The position numbers were made by a program, and so were the translations under genes. DNA of 64,000 nucleotides from Nocardioides daejeonensis. GTDB lineage: Bacteria; Actinomycetota; Actinomycetes; Propionibacteriales; Nocardioidaceae. Shown here piece after piece: positions 24,950-32,351 of the stretch (position 1 is its first letter; every line of letters begins with the position of its first letter). Under the pieces are notes generated by a model. The model made no database searches and was not told where the DNA came from. It saw only the letters and a program-made list of their open reading frames with translations. The stretch covers positions 1-64,000 of the forward strand of contig NZ_QHKZ01000005.1 in the NCBI RefSeq assembly GCF_003194585.1, in the 5' to 3' direction.

Positions 24950-26183
24950 CGGACTTCTCGAGCACCTGCGTGTCCTCGACCTGACCGACGAGCGGGGCCT
25001 GCTCTGTGGGCGACTCTTCGCCGATCTCGGCGCTGACGTCGTGCAGGTCGAGCCGCTCGGCGGGTCGACCGCCCGGCAGGCACCGCCGGTCGCCGAGCAG
25101 ACCGGGGTCTCCCTCTACTGGGAGACGTACGCCGCCGGCAAGCGAGGCGTCAGTGTCGACCTCGACGACGATGCCTCCGTGGAGCGGATCCGCGCCCTCG
25201 CCCGGGTGTCCGACGTGGTGATCACCTCCTGGCCGCGGGCACTGGTCGAGCGGCTGGGCCTCGACCCACTTGCGGTGCACGAGGACAACCCCCGCGCGAT
25301 CTACACCGTCATCTCCGGCTTCGGCTGGGACGGCCCCAAGGCGGAGTACGCCGACACCGACCTGGTGGTCTGGGCGGCGGGCGGACCGCTCGCCCCGCAT
25401 CGTGACGGCGACCGTCCGCCACTGCGCATCTCGGTCCCCCAGGCCTACCTCCATGCCTCGGCCGATGCGGCCGCCGGTGCCCTGATCGCCGTGTTGGCTC
25501 GTGCTCAGCACGACTGTGGCCAGGTCGTCGACGTCTCCGCGCAGGCGGCCATCGGGGTAGCCACGCTGGCGAGGGTTCTGGCGACCGCGGTCGGTGACGA
25601 TCACCCGGAGTGGCAGACGACACCCGGGCGCCCGACCGGCGGACGCACCGACCAGAGTGGTTCGGGAGCCGCGACGCCCAACAGCCTGAAGAAGTGGTAC
25701 TGCCGCGACGGCATGGTCGAGCTGCACCTCTCGATGGGCCCCGCTGCCGGCGCCTTCACCAACAACCTCTTCCGGTGGATCGCCGAGGAGGGCGGGGTCG
25801 ACGAGCCCATTGCTTCCTGGGACTGGCGGGTCGTTCCCGACCAGCTGGTCTCCGGGGAGCTCAGCCACGACCAACTCGACGAGGCGAGGGCCGCCGTACG
25901 CGCCTTCTTGCTCGGCAAGACGAAGGCCGAGGTGCTCGAGGGGGCGATCGAGCGCCGGTTGCTGTGCATGGCGATCTTCGACATGTCCGACATCGCGGGT
26001 AGCCCGCACCTTGCCTATCGCGACTTCTGGGGCGCCGTACCGATGCCCGGAGCGGACGCTCCGGTCGCTGTCCCCGGACGGATCGCTCAGGTGCGCGGCC
26101 CGGCCGGCCCGATGGTCGCCGGAGCGGCGCCCGCGATCGGGGAGCACGACGACGTCGTATTCAAGGAGTGGCTGGCGCGATGA
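24942..26183 (+). CDS. CoA-transferase family III protein, catalytic aspartate replaced
   Basis: This 413-residue CaiB/BaiF-type protein has the family opening LRVLDLTDERGLLCGRLFADLGADVVQVEP, the AAGKRGVSVDL strand and the VVDVSAQAAIG helix region. Family III CoA-transferases move CoA between acids through an aspartyl-CoA intermediate. When aligned with the two other copies in this window, the catalytic Asp position is occupied by Tyr169 (in PQAYLHA). It overlaps the ferredoxin by eight bases and the next CoA-transferase by four (ATGA). It is therefore probably a structural subunit of a heteromeric transferase with the 26180 product. Confidence 0.88.
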   Translation: MPSGLLEHLRVLDLTDERGLLCGRLFADLGADVVQVEPLGGSTARQAPPVAEQTGVSLYWETYAAGKRGVSVDLDDDASVERIRALARVSDVVITSWPRALVERLGLDPLAVHEDNPRAIYTVISGFGWDGPKAEYADTDLVVWAAGGPLAPHRDGDRPPLRISVPQAYLHASADAAAGALIAVLARAQHDCGQVVDVSAQAAIGVATLARVLATAVGDDHPEWQTTPGRPTGGRTDQSGSGAATPNSLKKWYCRDGMVELHLSMGPAAGAFTNNLFRWIAEEGGVDEPIASWDWRVVPDQLVSGELSHDQLDEARAAVRAFLLGKTKAEVLEGAIERRLLCMAIFDMSDIAGSPHLAYRDFWGAVPMPGADAPVAVPGRIAQVRGPAGPMVAGAAPAIGEHDDVVFKEWLAR

Positions 26184-27430
26184 CGAACGAGACGACGAAC
26201 CGGGGAACCACGCCCCACGCGCTCGCCGGGCTGAAGGTCCTCGACCTCTCCTGGGTGGTTGCGGGGCCGCTCATCGGCCGTGCCCTGGCGGACTTCGGTG
26301 CCGAGGTGGTGCGCGTCGAGTCGAGTGTGCGGGTGGAGACCGCTCGTCTCATGCAGCCCTTCCACGGCGGTGTGCAGGACAAGGAGGGCTCCGCGCTCTT
26401 CGGCAACTGCAACGCCGGGAAGCGCGGCCTCACCCTCGACCTCAAGAGCGCCGAGGGGCAACAGGTCGTCCGCGACCTGGTCGGCTGGGCCGACGTGGTC
26501 GTGGAGTCGTTCTCGCCGGGACAGCTGAAGAAGTGGGACCTCGACTACGACGCGCTGCGCGTCATCAAGCCCGATCTGGTCATGCTCAGCACCTCGATCG
26601 CCGGTCAGGACGGTCCGTGGGCCACGCTTGCAGGCTTTGGCAACGTGGGCTCGTCGCTGAGCGGCTTCCAGCACCTGGTCGGCTACGACGACCGGCTGCC
26701 GATGGGCACTTTCGGCCCCTACACCGACTACGTCGGGCCGCGGCTGGCGCTGGTGACGTTGTTGGCGGCGTTGGAGAACCGGCGCCGGACCGGAGAGGGC
26801 GCCTACATCGACGTCGCCCAGGTCGAAGCAGGCATCTTCTTCCTCTCCCCGCAGGTCGCCCACTATGGGTACGACGGCACGATCGCCGAGAGGCACGGCA
26901 ACCGCGATCCCCACCTGGTGCCACATGGCGTCTTCCCGGCTCGGGCCGTCGACGGCAAGGAGCGGTTCGTCGCGATCGCGGTCCGGGACCGGGCCGAGTG
27001 GATCGCCCTGGCTCGCGCGATGGGCCGTGAGGACCTGGCCGAACGGGACGACCTGGCGAGCGCCGACGGGCGGCGTGCGGCCGAGGGCGAACTGGAGCAG
27101 CTGATCGCCACGTGGACCGCGGAGCGGCCGGCTGTCGAGGTCGAGACGCTCCTGCAGGCCGCCGGCGTGCCGGCTCACGCCGCCGTCACCAGCGACGACT
27201 ATCAGCATGAGCCGCAGCTGGCCCATCGCGGGCACCTCGTGGAGCTTCCGCACGCTCGTCATGGGCGAACGTTCGTGGAGGCGCCGCGCTACCGGCTCTC
27301 TGCCACCCCGGGCGCCCCGCGACGTGCGGCTCCGGCGTTGGGCCAGGACAACGACTCGGTGCTTCGGGAACTGCTCGACTACGACGCTGCGCGCATCGCC
27401 GCGCTGCGAGAAGGAGGGATCCTGCGATGA
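26180..27430 (+). CDS. CoA-transferase family III, catalytic subunit
   Basis: This 416-residue CaiB/BaiF-type CoA-transferase starts with LAGLKVLDLSWVVAGPLIGRALADFGAEVVRVES and contains KRGLTLDLKSAEG and the conserved aspartate Asp183 in GPYTDYVGP, the nucleophile position of the family. It would transfer CoA from a donor thioester to a carboxylic acid. It is coupled by ATGA overlaps to the preceding non-canonical CoA-transferase and to the following MaoC gene. Paired CoA-transferase genes are known from the two-subunit benzylsuccinate CoA-transferase (BbsEF), which supports a heteromer. Confidence 0.9.
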   Translation: MTNETTNRGTTPHALAGLKVLDLSWVVAGPLIGRALADFGAEVVRVESSVRVETARLMQPFHGGVQDKEGSALFGNCNAGKRGLTLDLKSAEGQQVVRDLVGWADVVVESFSPGQLKKWDLDYDALRVIKPDLVMLSTSIAGQDGPWATLAGFGNVGSSLSGFQHLVGYDDRLPMGTFGPYTDYVGPRLALVTLLAALENRRRTGEGAYIDVAQVEAGIFFLSPQVAHYGYDGTIAERHGNRDPHLVPHGVFPARAVDGKERFVAIAVRDRAEWIALARAMGREDLAERDDLASADGRRAAEGELEQLIATWTAERPAVEVETLLQAAGVPAHAAVTSDDYQHEPQLAHRGHLVELPHARHGRTFVEAPRYRLSATPGAPRRAAPALGQDNDSVLRELLDYDAARIAALREGGILR

Positions 27431-28050
27431 CCGCTGTCGACACGGGAAGCCCGGACTGGACCGAGCAGTGGCAGGAGGTGATCGACGCCGTCGGACGCGA
27501 CTTCCTCGAGGGTGAGACCACCTGGGGTGGCGACCCCGTGGAGCGTGGCGCGATCCGGCGCTACCTCGAGCCGCTGGAGCTCGACTGCGCACTGCACACC
27601 GACCCGGCAGCGGCCCGTGCGGCCGGCTACGACGACGTGGTGATGCCGGCTACCGGTGTGATCGCCTGGACCATCCCGGCCGCCTGGCGCCCCGGTGAGG
27701 TGCTCTTCGACTCCGAGGACCGCAACGCGCAGCCAGTGCACACCGCGATCAACAACACCGATCTCGGTATGGGACCGAAGACGACTGGCTTCTTCGGCAC
27801 CGACATCGAGCTGGACTTCGACCGTGAGGTGGTCGCCGGCGAGCAGCTCGGCCGCCGCGGCAAGCGGCTGGTTGCCTGCAAGCCGAAGGAGACAGGTGTC
27901 GGCCGCGGTGCCTTCATGACCTGGGAGAGCGAGATTGTCGCTCGACCTGGTCACGTCGCCGACGCCGAGCCCGAGGTCGTCGGACGGATCCGCATCGGCA
28001 CCTACGCCTACGTGCCGCACCCGAAGAAGGATGAGGAGGCTGCGCGATGA
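27427..28050 (+). CDS. MaoC-like hydratase subunit (N-terminal hot-dog type, non-catalytic pattern)
   Basis: This 207-residue protein has the MaoC_dehydrat_N/FAS1_DH pattern: YLEPLELDC, AAGYDDVVMPATGVIAWT near residues 65-80, and a hot-dog strand-rich second half (ELDFDREVVAGEQLGRRGK). The R-hydratase active-site motif seen in the next gene is absent, so it probably pairs with that protein to form a heteromeric enoyl-CoA hydratase, as ChsH1-ChsH2 do in mycobacterial cholesterol side-chain degradation. Both ends overlap neighbours by ATGA. Confidence 0.85.
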   Translation: MTAVDTGSPDWTEQWQEVIDAVGRDFLEGETTWGGDPVERGAIRRYLEPLELDCALHTDPAAARAAGYDDVVMPATGVIAWTIPAAWRPGEVLFDSEDRNAQPVHTAINNTDLGMGPKTTGFFGTDIELDFDREVVAGEQLGRRGKRLVACKPKETGVGRGAFMTWESEIVARPGHVADAEPEVVGRIRIGTYAYVPHPKKDEEAAR

Positions 28051-28535
28051 GCACGGTCCCGAACGCACTGACCGGCCGCAGGTTCGACGAGGTCACCGTC
28101 GGTGAGCAGCTGCCGGACGTAGCGCTGCCCTTGACCGTCTACCGCCTGGTGATGGCCGCAGGCAGCAATCGTGACTTCAACTCGATCCACCACAACACGG
28201 AGTACGCCCGTTCGACCGGAGCCGAGGAGATGTATGCCAACACCTCGTTCCTGATGAGTTCCTGGGAGCGGCTGGTCCGTGATTGGTGCGGCGAGGCCGG
28301 CCGGATCCGTGCGATCCGCGGCTTCCGAATGCGCTCCTTCAACTACGTCGGCACCACCATGCGGGTGCTCGGCGAGGTCACCGGTACCCGAGTCGAGGAG
28401 GGTCCGCAGGGTGCGGTCGGCGTCGTCGAGGTGGCCGTTCGCTGTGAAGGACCCCAGGGCATCACCGTCGGCCCTGGCACGGTCGAGGTGCTGCTGCCCG
28501 TCGACGCGTCGTACAACGAGGAGAACACCCCATGA
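28047..28535 (+). CDS. MaoC-like enoyl-CoA hydratase, catalytic subunit
   Basis: This 162-residue hot-dog protein has the R-specific hydratase motif AAGSNRDFNSIHHN near residues 36-49, with the Asp and His that activate water. It hydrates an enoyl-CoA to a hydroxyacyl-CoA. The overlaps with the 27427 gene upstream and the thiolase-fold gene downstream (ATGA each) indicate a tightly coupled hydratase-aldolase unit. The substrate is probably a 2-enoyl-CoA, perhaps alpha-branched, because the next enzyme resembles Ltp2. Confidence 0.9.
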   Translation: MSTVPNALTGRRFDEVTVGEQLPDVALPLTVYRLVMAAGSNRDFNSIHHNTEYARSTGAEEMYANTSFLMSSWERLVRDWCGEAGRIRAIRGFRMRSFNYVGTTMRVLGEVTGTRVEEGPQGAVGVVEVAVRCEGPQGITVGPGTVEVLLPVDASYNEENTP

Positions 28536-29707
28536 GCATCGACTCCCCCCGGACCGCGATCGTCGGCCTGGGCATCACCGAGATGGGCAAGGTCTACGGC
28601 CGGTCCGCCACAGACTTCGCTGTCGAGGCGATCACCAGTGCTGTCGCTGATGCCGGGCTGAGCCTGTCGGACGTCGACGGACTCTACGTGAACCCCGGCA
28701 TCAAGAACGACACCGACATGCGTCTGCAGTCCACGCTCGGGATGCGCGACACCCGTGTCCTGGCGACGATCCAGGGTTTCGGCTCCTCGGCCGGGCAGAT
28801 GGTGCAGTACGCCTCCCTGGCGATCGAGGCCGGGATGGCTGACGTCGTCGTGTGCGTCTACGCCGACGCTCCCCTCAAGGAGGGAAAGCGCGCTGGCGCC
28901 GCCTATCCCGGGCAGGCTCGCGCCATGGTCGGTGTGGGTTCCCTGCCGTTCGCCGCCGGCCTCAAGGCCGCTCCGGAGCGCTATGCCGTGGGCGCTCGCC
29001 GCCACATGCACGCCTACGGGACGACGTCGGAGCAGTTCGGCGCCGTCGCCGTGGCCGCGCGTCAGTGGGCGCAGCTGAACCCGCACGCGCAGATGCGCGA
29101 GCCGATGACGCTCGAGGACCATCAGGCCTCCCGGATGATCGCCGACCCGTTGCGTCTGCTCGACTGCTGCCTGGTCAGCAACGGAGCGGTGGCCGTGGTG
29201 GTCACCAGCGCCGAGCGGGCCGCCACCCTCAAGCAGCCGCCGGTGCACATCTGGGGCTGGGGGCAGGCGCACCCGGGCTACGTCAACCGGCGTGACAGCG
29301 AGTTCGGCCTGGTGACCGGCGCTGCGCAGTCCGGCCCCGCTGCCCTGAAGATGGCCGGTGTCGGGGTGGAGGAGATCGACATCCGCGAGATCTACGACTG
29401 CTTCACCTACACCACGCTCGTCACCCTCGAGGACTACGGCTTCTGTGCGAAGGGCGAAGGCGGCGAGTTCGTCGCCAGCGGCGCGATCGCACCGGGCGGG
29501 ACGCACCCGACCAACACCGGCGGCGGCGAGCTCTCCTCCTACTACATGTGGGGCATGACGCCGCTCTCCGAAGCGGTCATCCAAGCCCGCGGCCAGGCCG
29601 GTGAACGCCAGGTCGGCAAGCACGACCTGGTGATGGTCAGCGGCAACGGCGGCGTCCTCGACTTCCACTCCACCCTGATCCTCAGCCCCCATCCGAAGGG
29701 ACGGTGA
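28532..29707 (+). CDS. Thiolase-superfamily protein without catalytic cysteine (Ltp2-like retro-aldolase)
   Basis: This 391-residue lipid-transfer/SCP-x thiolase-fold protein lacks the thiolase nucleophile: where thiolases have a cysteine before SSG or ATG, this protein reads GFGSSAG (82-88). The GHPxGxTG histidine loop is replaced by NTGGGELSSYYMWGM (328-342). The tyrosine-rich YDCFTYT at 288-294 matches Ltp2-type aldolases, which cleave a beta-hydroxyacyl-CoA in the cholesterol side chain together with a DUF35 partner. That partner is encoded next, overlapping by GTGA. Retro-aldol cleavage of the hydrated CoA ester is therefore the best prediction. Confidence 0.87.
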   Translation: MSIDSPRTAIVGLGITEMGKVYGRSATDFAVEAITSAVADAGLSLSDVDGLYVNPGIKNDTDMRLQSTLGMRDTRVLATIQGFGSSAGQMVQYASLAIEAGMADVVVCVYADAPLKEGKRAGAAYPGQARAMVGVGSLPFAAGLKAAPERYAVGARRHMHAYGTTSEQFGAVAVAARQWAQLNPHAQMREPMTLEDHQASRMIADPLRLLDCCLVSNGAVAVVVTSAERAATLKQPPVHIWGWGQAHPGYVNRRDSEFGLVTGAAQSGPAALKMAGVGVEEIDIREIYDCFTYTTLVTLEDYGFCAKGEGGEFVASGAIAPGGTHPTNTGGGELSSYYMWGMTPLSEAVIQARGQAGERQVGKHDLVMVSGNGGVLDFHSTLILSPHPKGR

Positions 29708-30108
29708 GTGCGATGGCACTGGCACCCGTAGTCCGTGACGACTTCTCCGCGCCGTTCTTCGAGGGCACGGCGGCCGGCAAGCTGCTGCTGCGCTACTCGC
29801 CCAGCAGCGGGGAGTGGTCGGAGCCTGCTGCTCGGTTCTGCTCGGTTACCCAGGCAGACGACCTGGAGTGGCGCGAGTCCTCCGGTGCCGGGACGTTGGT
29901 GAGCTGGACGATCAAGCCCGGCCGCACCAAGGACGAGGTCACCACTCCCGACGTGGTCATCGGCATCGTCGAGCTCGCCGAGGGCCCGTGGCTGTCGCTG
30001 TGGCTCCCCGAGGTCGACCAGTCGGCGCTGGCGATCGGTGCCGGCGTACGCGTCGACTTCCTCCGTCCCGAGGGCAGCGAGCACCTCCCCGTCGCCCGCC
30101 TGTCCTAG
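29704..30108 (+). CDS. DUF35 OB-fold protein, probable aldolase partner; zinc-ribbon cysteines missing
   Basis: This 134-residue acyl-CoA-associated OB-fold (DUF35) protein begins at the GTG overlapping the aldolase stop (GTGA) with AAGGGA upstream; ATG at 29713 is an alternative. The N-terminal helix DFSAPFFEGTAAGKLLLRYSP and the GAGTLVSWTIKPG OB strand fit the family. The usual two CxxC knuckles are reduced to one cysteine (ARFC), so a zinc ribbon is unlikely. In mycobacterial ChsH2 the DUF35 domain is fused to a MaoC domain; here it stands alone. It should form a complex with the 28532 product. Confidence 0.87.
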   Translation: MSAMALAPVVRDDFSAPFFEGTAAGKLLLRYSPSSGEWSEPAARFCSVTQADDLEWRESSGAGTLVSWTIKPGRTKDEVTTPDVVIGIVELAEGPWLSLWLPEVDQSALAIGAGVRVDFLRPEGSEHLPVARLS

Positions 30109-30137
30109 CCCCTCTCGGTCTCGACCCTTTGACCCAC

Positions 30138-30340
30138 CCGGTGATCGGGCGCAACCCGGTGATCGAGCCCAACCCGGTGATCGAGCCCAACCCGGTGATC
30201 GAGCCCAACCCGGTGATCGAGCCCAACCCGGTGATCGAGCTTGTCGAGATCATGTCCCGCAAGGGTCTCGACAGGCTCGACCTCCGGGCGTCAGGTCTCG
30301 ACCTCCGGGCGTCCGGTCTGGACAGGCTCGACGTCGCGGT
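30138..30340. repeat. REP-like minisatellite, six 18-base units plus inverted halves
   Basis: GGTGATCG recurs at 30140, 30158, 30176, 30194, 30212 and 30230, an exact 18-base period; the unit is CCGGTGATCGAGCCCAAC. The last copy becomes GGTGATCGAGCTTGTCGAG. Inverted halves, such as GGTCTCGACAGGCTCGACC, follow to about 30340. The gap lies between the convergent DUF35 and alcohol dehydrogenase genes. Confidence 0.9.
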
Positions 30341-30363
30341 CCCTGGAGTGCGGTCCGAGTGGC

Positions 30364-31443
30364 TCAGAAGGTGACGACGGTGCGCGCCACGGTGGCGTGG
30401 TGCAGCTCGTCCAGCGCTTCGCCGACGTCGGCGAGGTCGATGGCGCGACCCATCAGCGGGTCCAGGTCGAGGCGACCGGCCAGGTACATCTCCGCATACA
30501 ACGGTACGTCGACCCGCAGCTGGGTGCCACCCAGCCGGGAGCCCTGGATCCGCTTCTCGCTCAAGAAGGCGGTGGTCGGCAGTTCGACGGTGTCGCCGGC
30601 TCGAGCCAGCCCGACGACGGTGGCCGTGCCGCGGGTGCCGAGCATCGCGAAGGCTTGGGAGATGGTCGCGGGCAGGCCGACCACCTCGATGGCGTGGTCG
30701 ACGCCGCCGGTCAGGTCCAAGACGGCGGTGACGGGGTCGTCGGTCGACGCGTCGATGAGATCGGTGGCGCCGAAGTGGCGCGCGGTCTCGAGCTTGGCTC
30801 CGACGCGGTCGATGGCGACGATCCGTGAGGCGCCAGCGAGGACCGCGCCCTGGATGGCGCTGAGGCCGACGCCGCCGCAGCCGATCACCGCAACCGTCTC
30901 CCCGATCCGGACGCCGGCCGTGTGCCGGATCGCTCCCAGGCCGGTGATCACCGCGCAGCCGAGGAGCGCTGCCTTGTCGAGCGGCATCCGCGCCGGCACC
31001 TTGGCGACGCTGGACTCGCGTACCAGCATCTCCTCAGCGAAGCTGCCGATGCCTACGAACTGCGTGACCGGGCGGTCGTCGAGATTGAGGCGGGAGCCCT
31101 GGCCCTCGGGGCGTACCCGCGCCAGGTTGGTGCAGTGCTGCGGCAGCCCCCGACTGCACCACGAGCAGGTTCCGCAGGAGCCGGCCGGCGCCACCACCAC
31201 GTGATCGCCGGGTCGCACCGAGCTGACTCCGCTGCCCACCTCGAGCACTACGCCGGCTGCCTCGTGGCCGAGGACGACCGGCAGGCCGAGGGCGGGATTC
31301 CCTCCCGTCTGGCCGTGCCGGTCGGAGTGGCAGATACCGGTCGCCGCCGTCCGGATGCGGACCTCCTGCGGCAGGATGGCCCCGAGGTCGACGTCCATCA
31401 GCTCGGGACGCTGGTCGAAAGCGGTCAGGACGGCAGCACGCAT
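30364..31443 (-). CDS. Zinc-dependent alcohol dehydrogenase (class III-like MDR)
   Basis: This 359-residue zinc MDR enzyme has the catalytic zinc ligands Cys38 (GICHSD) and His60 (GHEAAG), four structural zinc cysteines at 90, 93, 96 and 104, and the cofactor motif VIGCGGVGLSAIQG. It oxidises a primary or secondary alcohol with NAD+. Its promoter region, divergent from the MenB/BadI-like gene, carries a shared regulatory box, so it likely belongs to the same pathway, perhaps acting on the alcohol formed by the P450 or by ester hydrolysis. Confidence 0.93.
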   Translation of the reverse strand: MRAAVLTAFDQRPELMDVDLGAILPQEVRIRTAATGICHSDRHGQTGGNPALGLPVVLGHEAAGVVLEVGSGVSSVRPGDHVVVAPAGSCGTCSWCSRGLPQHCTNLARVRPEGQGSRLNLDDRPVTQFVGIGSFAEEMLVRESSVAKVPARMPLDKAALLGCAVITGLGAIRHTAGVRIGETVAVIGCGGVGLSAIQGAVLAGASRIVAIDRVGAKLETARHFGATDLIDASTDDPVTAVLDLTGGVDHAIEVVGLPATISQAFAMLGTRGTATVVGLARAGDTVELPTTAFLSEKRIQGSRLGGTQLRVDVPLYAEMYLAGRLDLDPLMGRAIDLADVGEALDELHHATVARTVVTF

Positions 31444-31485
31444 CTGGGTCGGCCCTCTCTCTTGCCTGTGAGCCTCACCCTATCG

Positions 31486-31503
31486 TAGATTGCTGATCAT
31501 CAA
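31486..31503 (-). promoter_or_regulatory. Shared regulatory box, copy 4
   Basis: Read on the minus strand: TTGATGATCAGCAATCTA, sharing ATCAGCAAT with the 14278 box. The core TTG-C-TGATCA-T-CAA on the plus strand (31490-31503) is a near-perfect palindrome. It lies between the divergent alcohol dehydrogenase and MenB/BadI-like genes. Confidence 0.55.
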
Positions 31504-31555
31504 CACCATGAATTAGTCGGCGGCCAGCCGACGGTGGCGACGAAGCGGAGGACGC

Positions 31556-32338
31556 ATGTCTGCGATCGAGATCGAACGCCGAGGGACGGCGTTGTGGATC
31601 ACCATTAACCGGCCGGACCGGCTCAATGCCTTCGACCTGGAGATGGGCCGAACCATGACGGCAGCCTTCGAGCAGGAGGGCGCATCGGCCGACGCCGTCG
31701 TCCTCACCGGCGCCGGTGGCGCGTTCTGCGCGGGTGGCGCGCTGGACCAGCTGGGCACACCGGACCCCGACCAGCTGCGGGCGCTCTTCACCGGTTCGCT
31801 GCGACTCGTCGAGGCGATCCGCGCCTGCCCGCGGCCGGTGATCGCGGCTGTCGACGGTGCGGCAGCTGGTGGCGGCAACGAGTTGGTCGTCGCGTGTGAC
31901 TTCGCCATCGCCACCGAGCGCTCGACCTTCGGCCAGACCGGTCCCAAGGTCGGCTCCGCGCCCGTGCTCGGCGCCACCAACCTGATGTCGGTGCAGATCG
32001 GCGAGAAGCGCGCCAAGGAGATGGCGATGCTGTGTCGTCGCTACTCCGCCACGCAGGCTCTGGAACTCGGGCTGATCAACGAGGTCGTTCCTGACGGAGG
32101 TCTCGACGAGGCGGTCGACCGCTGGCTCGGCGAGATCGGGCGGCTCAGCCCGCGCTACCTGGAGATCGCCAAGATCAGCTCCAACGTGTGGTGGAACCTC
32201 GGCAAGGACAACATGTCCTCCGGCCTCGGCATGCTCATCCAGGCGATCGGCAGCGAGGACATGGTGGAGGGCGCCAACGCCTTCCTCGAGAAGCGCAAGC
32301 CAGACTTCCGCGGCGCCCGCCGCACCGACCAGAACTGA
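31556..32338 (+). CDS. Crotonase-family enzyme, MenB/BadI-like (possible ring-opening hydrolase)
   Basis: This 260-residue crotonase-fold enzyme carries, besides the oxyanion-hole segments GGAFCAGG (54-61) and AAAGGGNEL, the stretch FGQTGPKVGS (125-134) followed by CRRYSATQALELGLIN (160-175). These are diagnostic of 1,4-dihydroxynaphthoyl-CoA synthase (MenB) and of 2-ketocyclohexane-1-carboxyl-CoA hydrolase (BadI), rather than of simple enoyl-CoA hydratases. No menaquinone genes are nearby, and a CoA ligase and a CitE-like lyase follow, so hydrolytic opening of a beta-keto alicyclic CoA ester is the better prediction. The MSAIE start at 31556 is the first credible one. Confidence 0.87.
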   Translation: MSAIEIERRGTALWITINRPDRLNAFDLEMGRTMTAAFEQEGASADAVVLTGAGGAFCAGGALDQLGTPDPDQLRALFTGSLRLVEAIRACPRPVIAAVDGAAAGGGNELVVACDFAIATERSTFGQTGPKVGSAPVLGATNLMSVQIGEKRAKEMAMLCRRYSATQALELGLINEVVPDGGLDEAVDRWLGEIGRLSPRYLEIAKISSNVWWNLGKDNMSSGLGMLIQAIGSEDMVEGANAFLEKRKPDFRGARRTDQN

Positions 32339-32351
32339 GACTGAGGACCCC

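Noticed and set aside
30138-30260. The 18-base tandem array as a CRISPR or a repeat protein (SITGLG repeats on the minus strand)
   Set aside because: There are no unique spacers between units and no cas genes; the peptide repeat is only translation of a REP-derived minisatellite without a gene signal.
31556-32338. MenB (menaquinone synthesis)
   Set aside because: The motifs fit MenB or BadI, but no other men gene is near and the neighbours are catabolic; BadI-like is preferred, though not proven.
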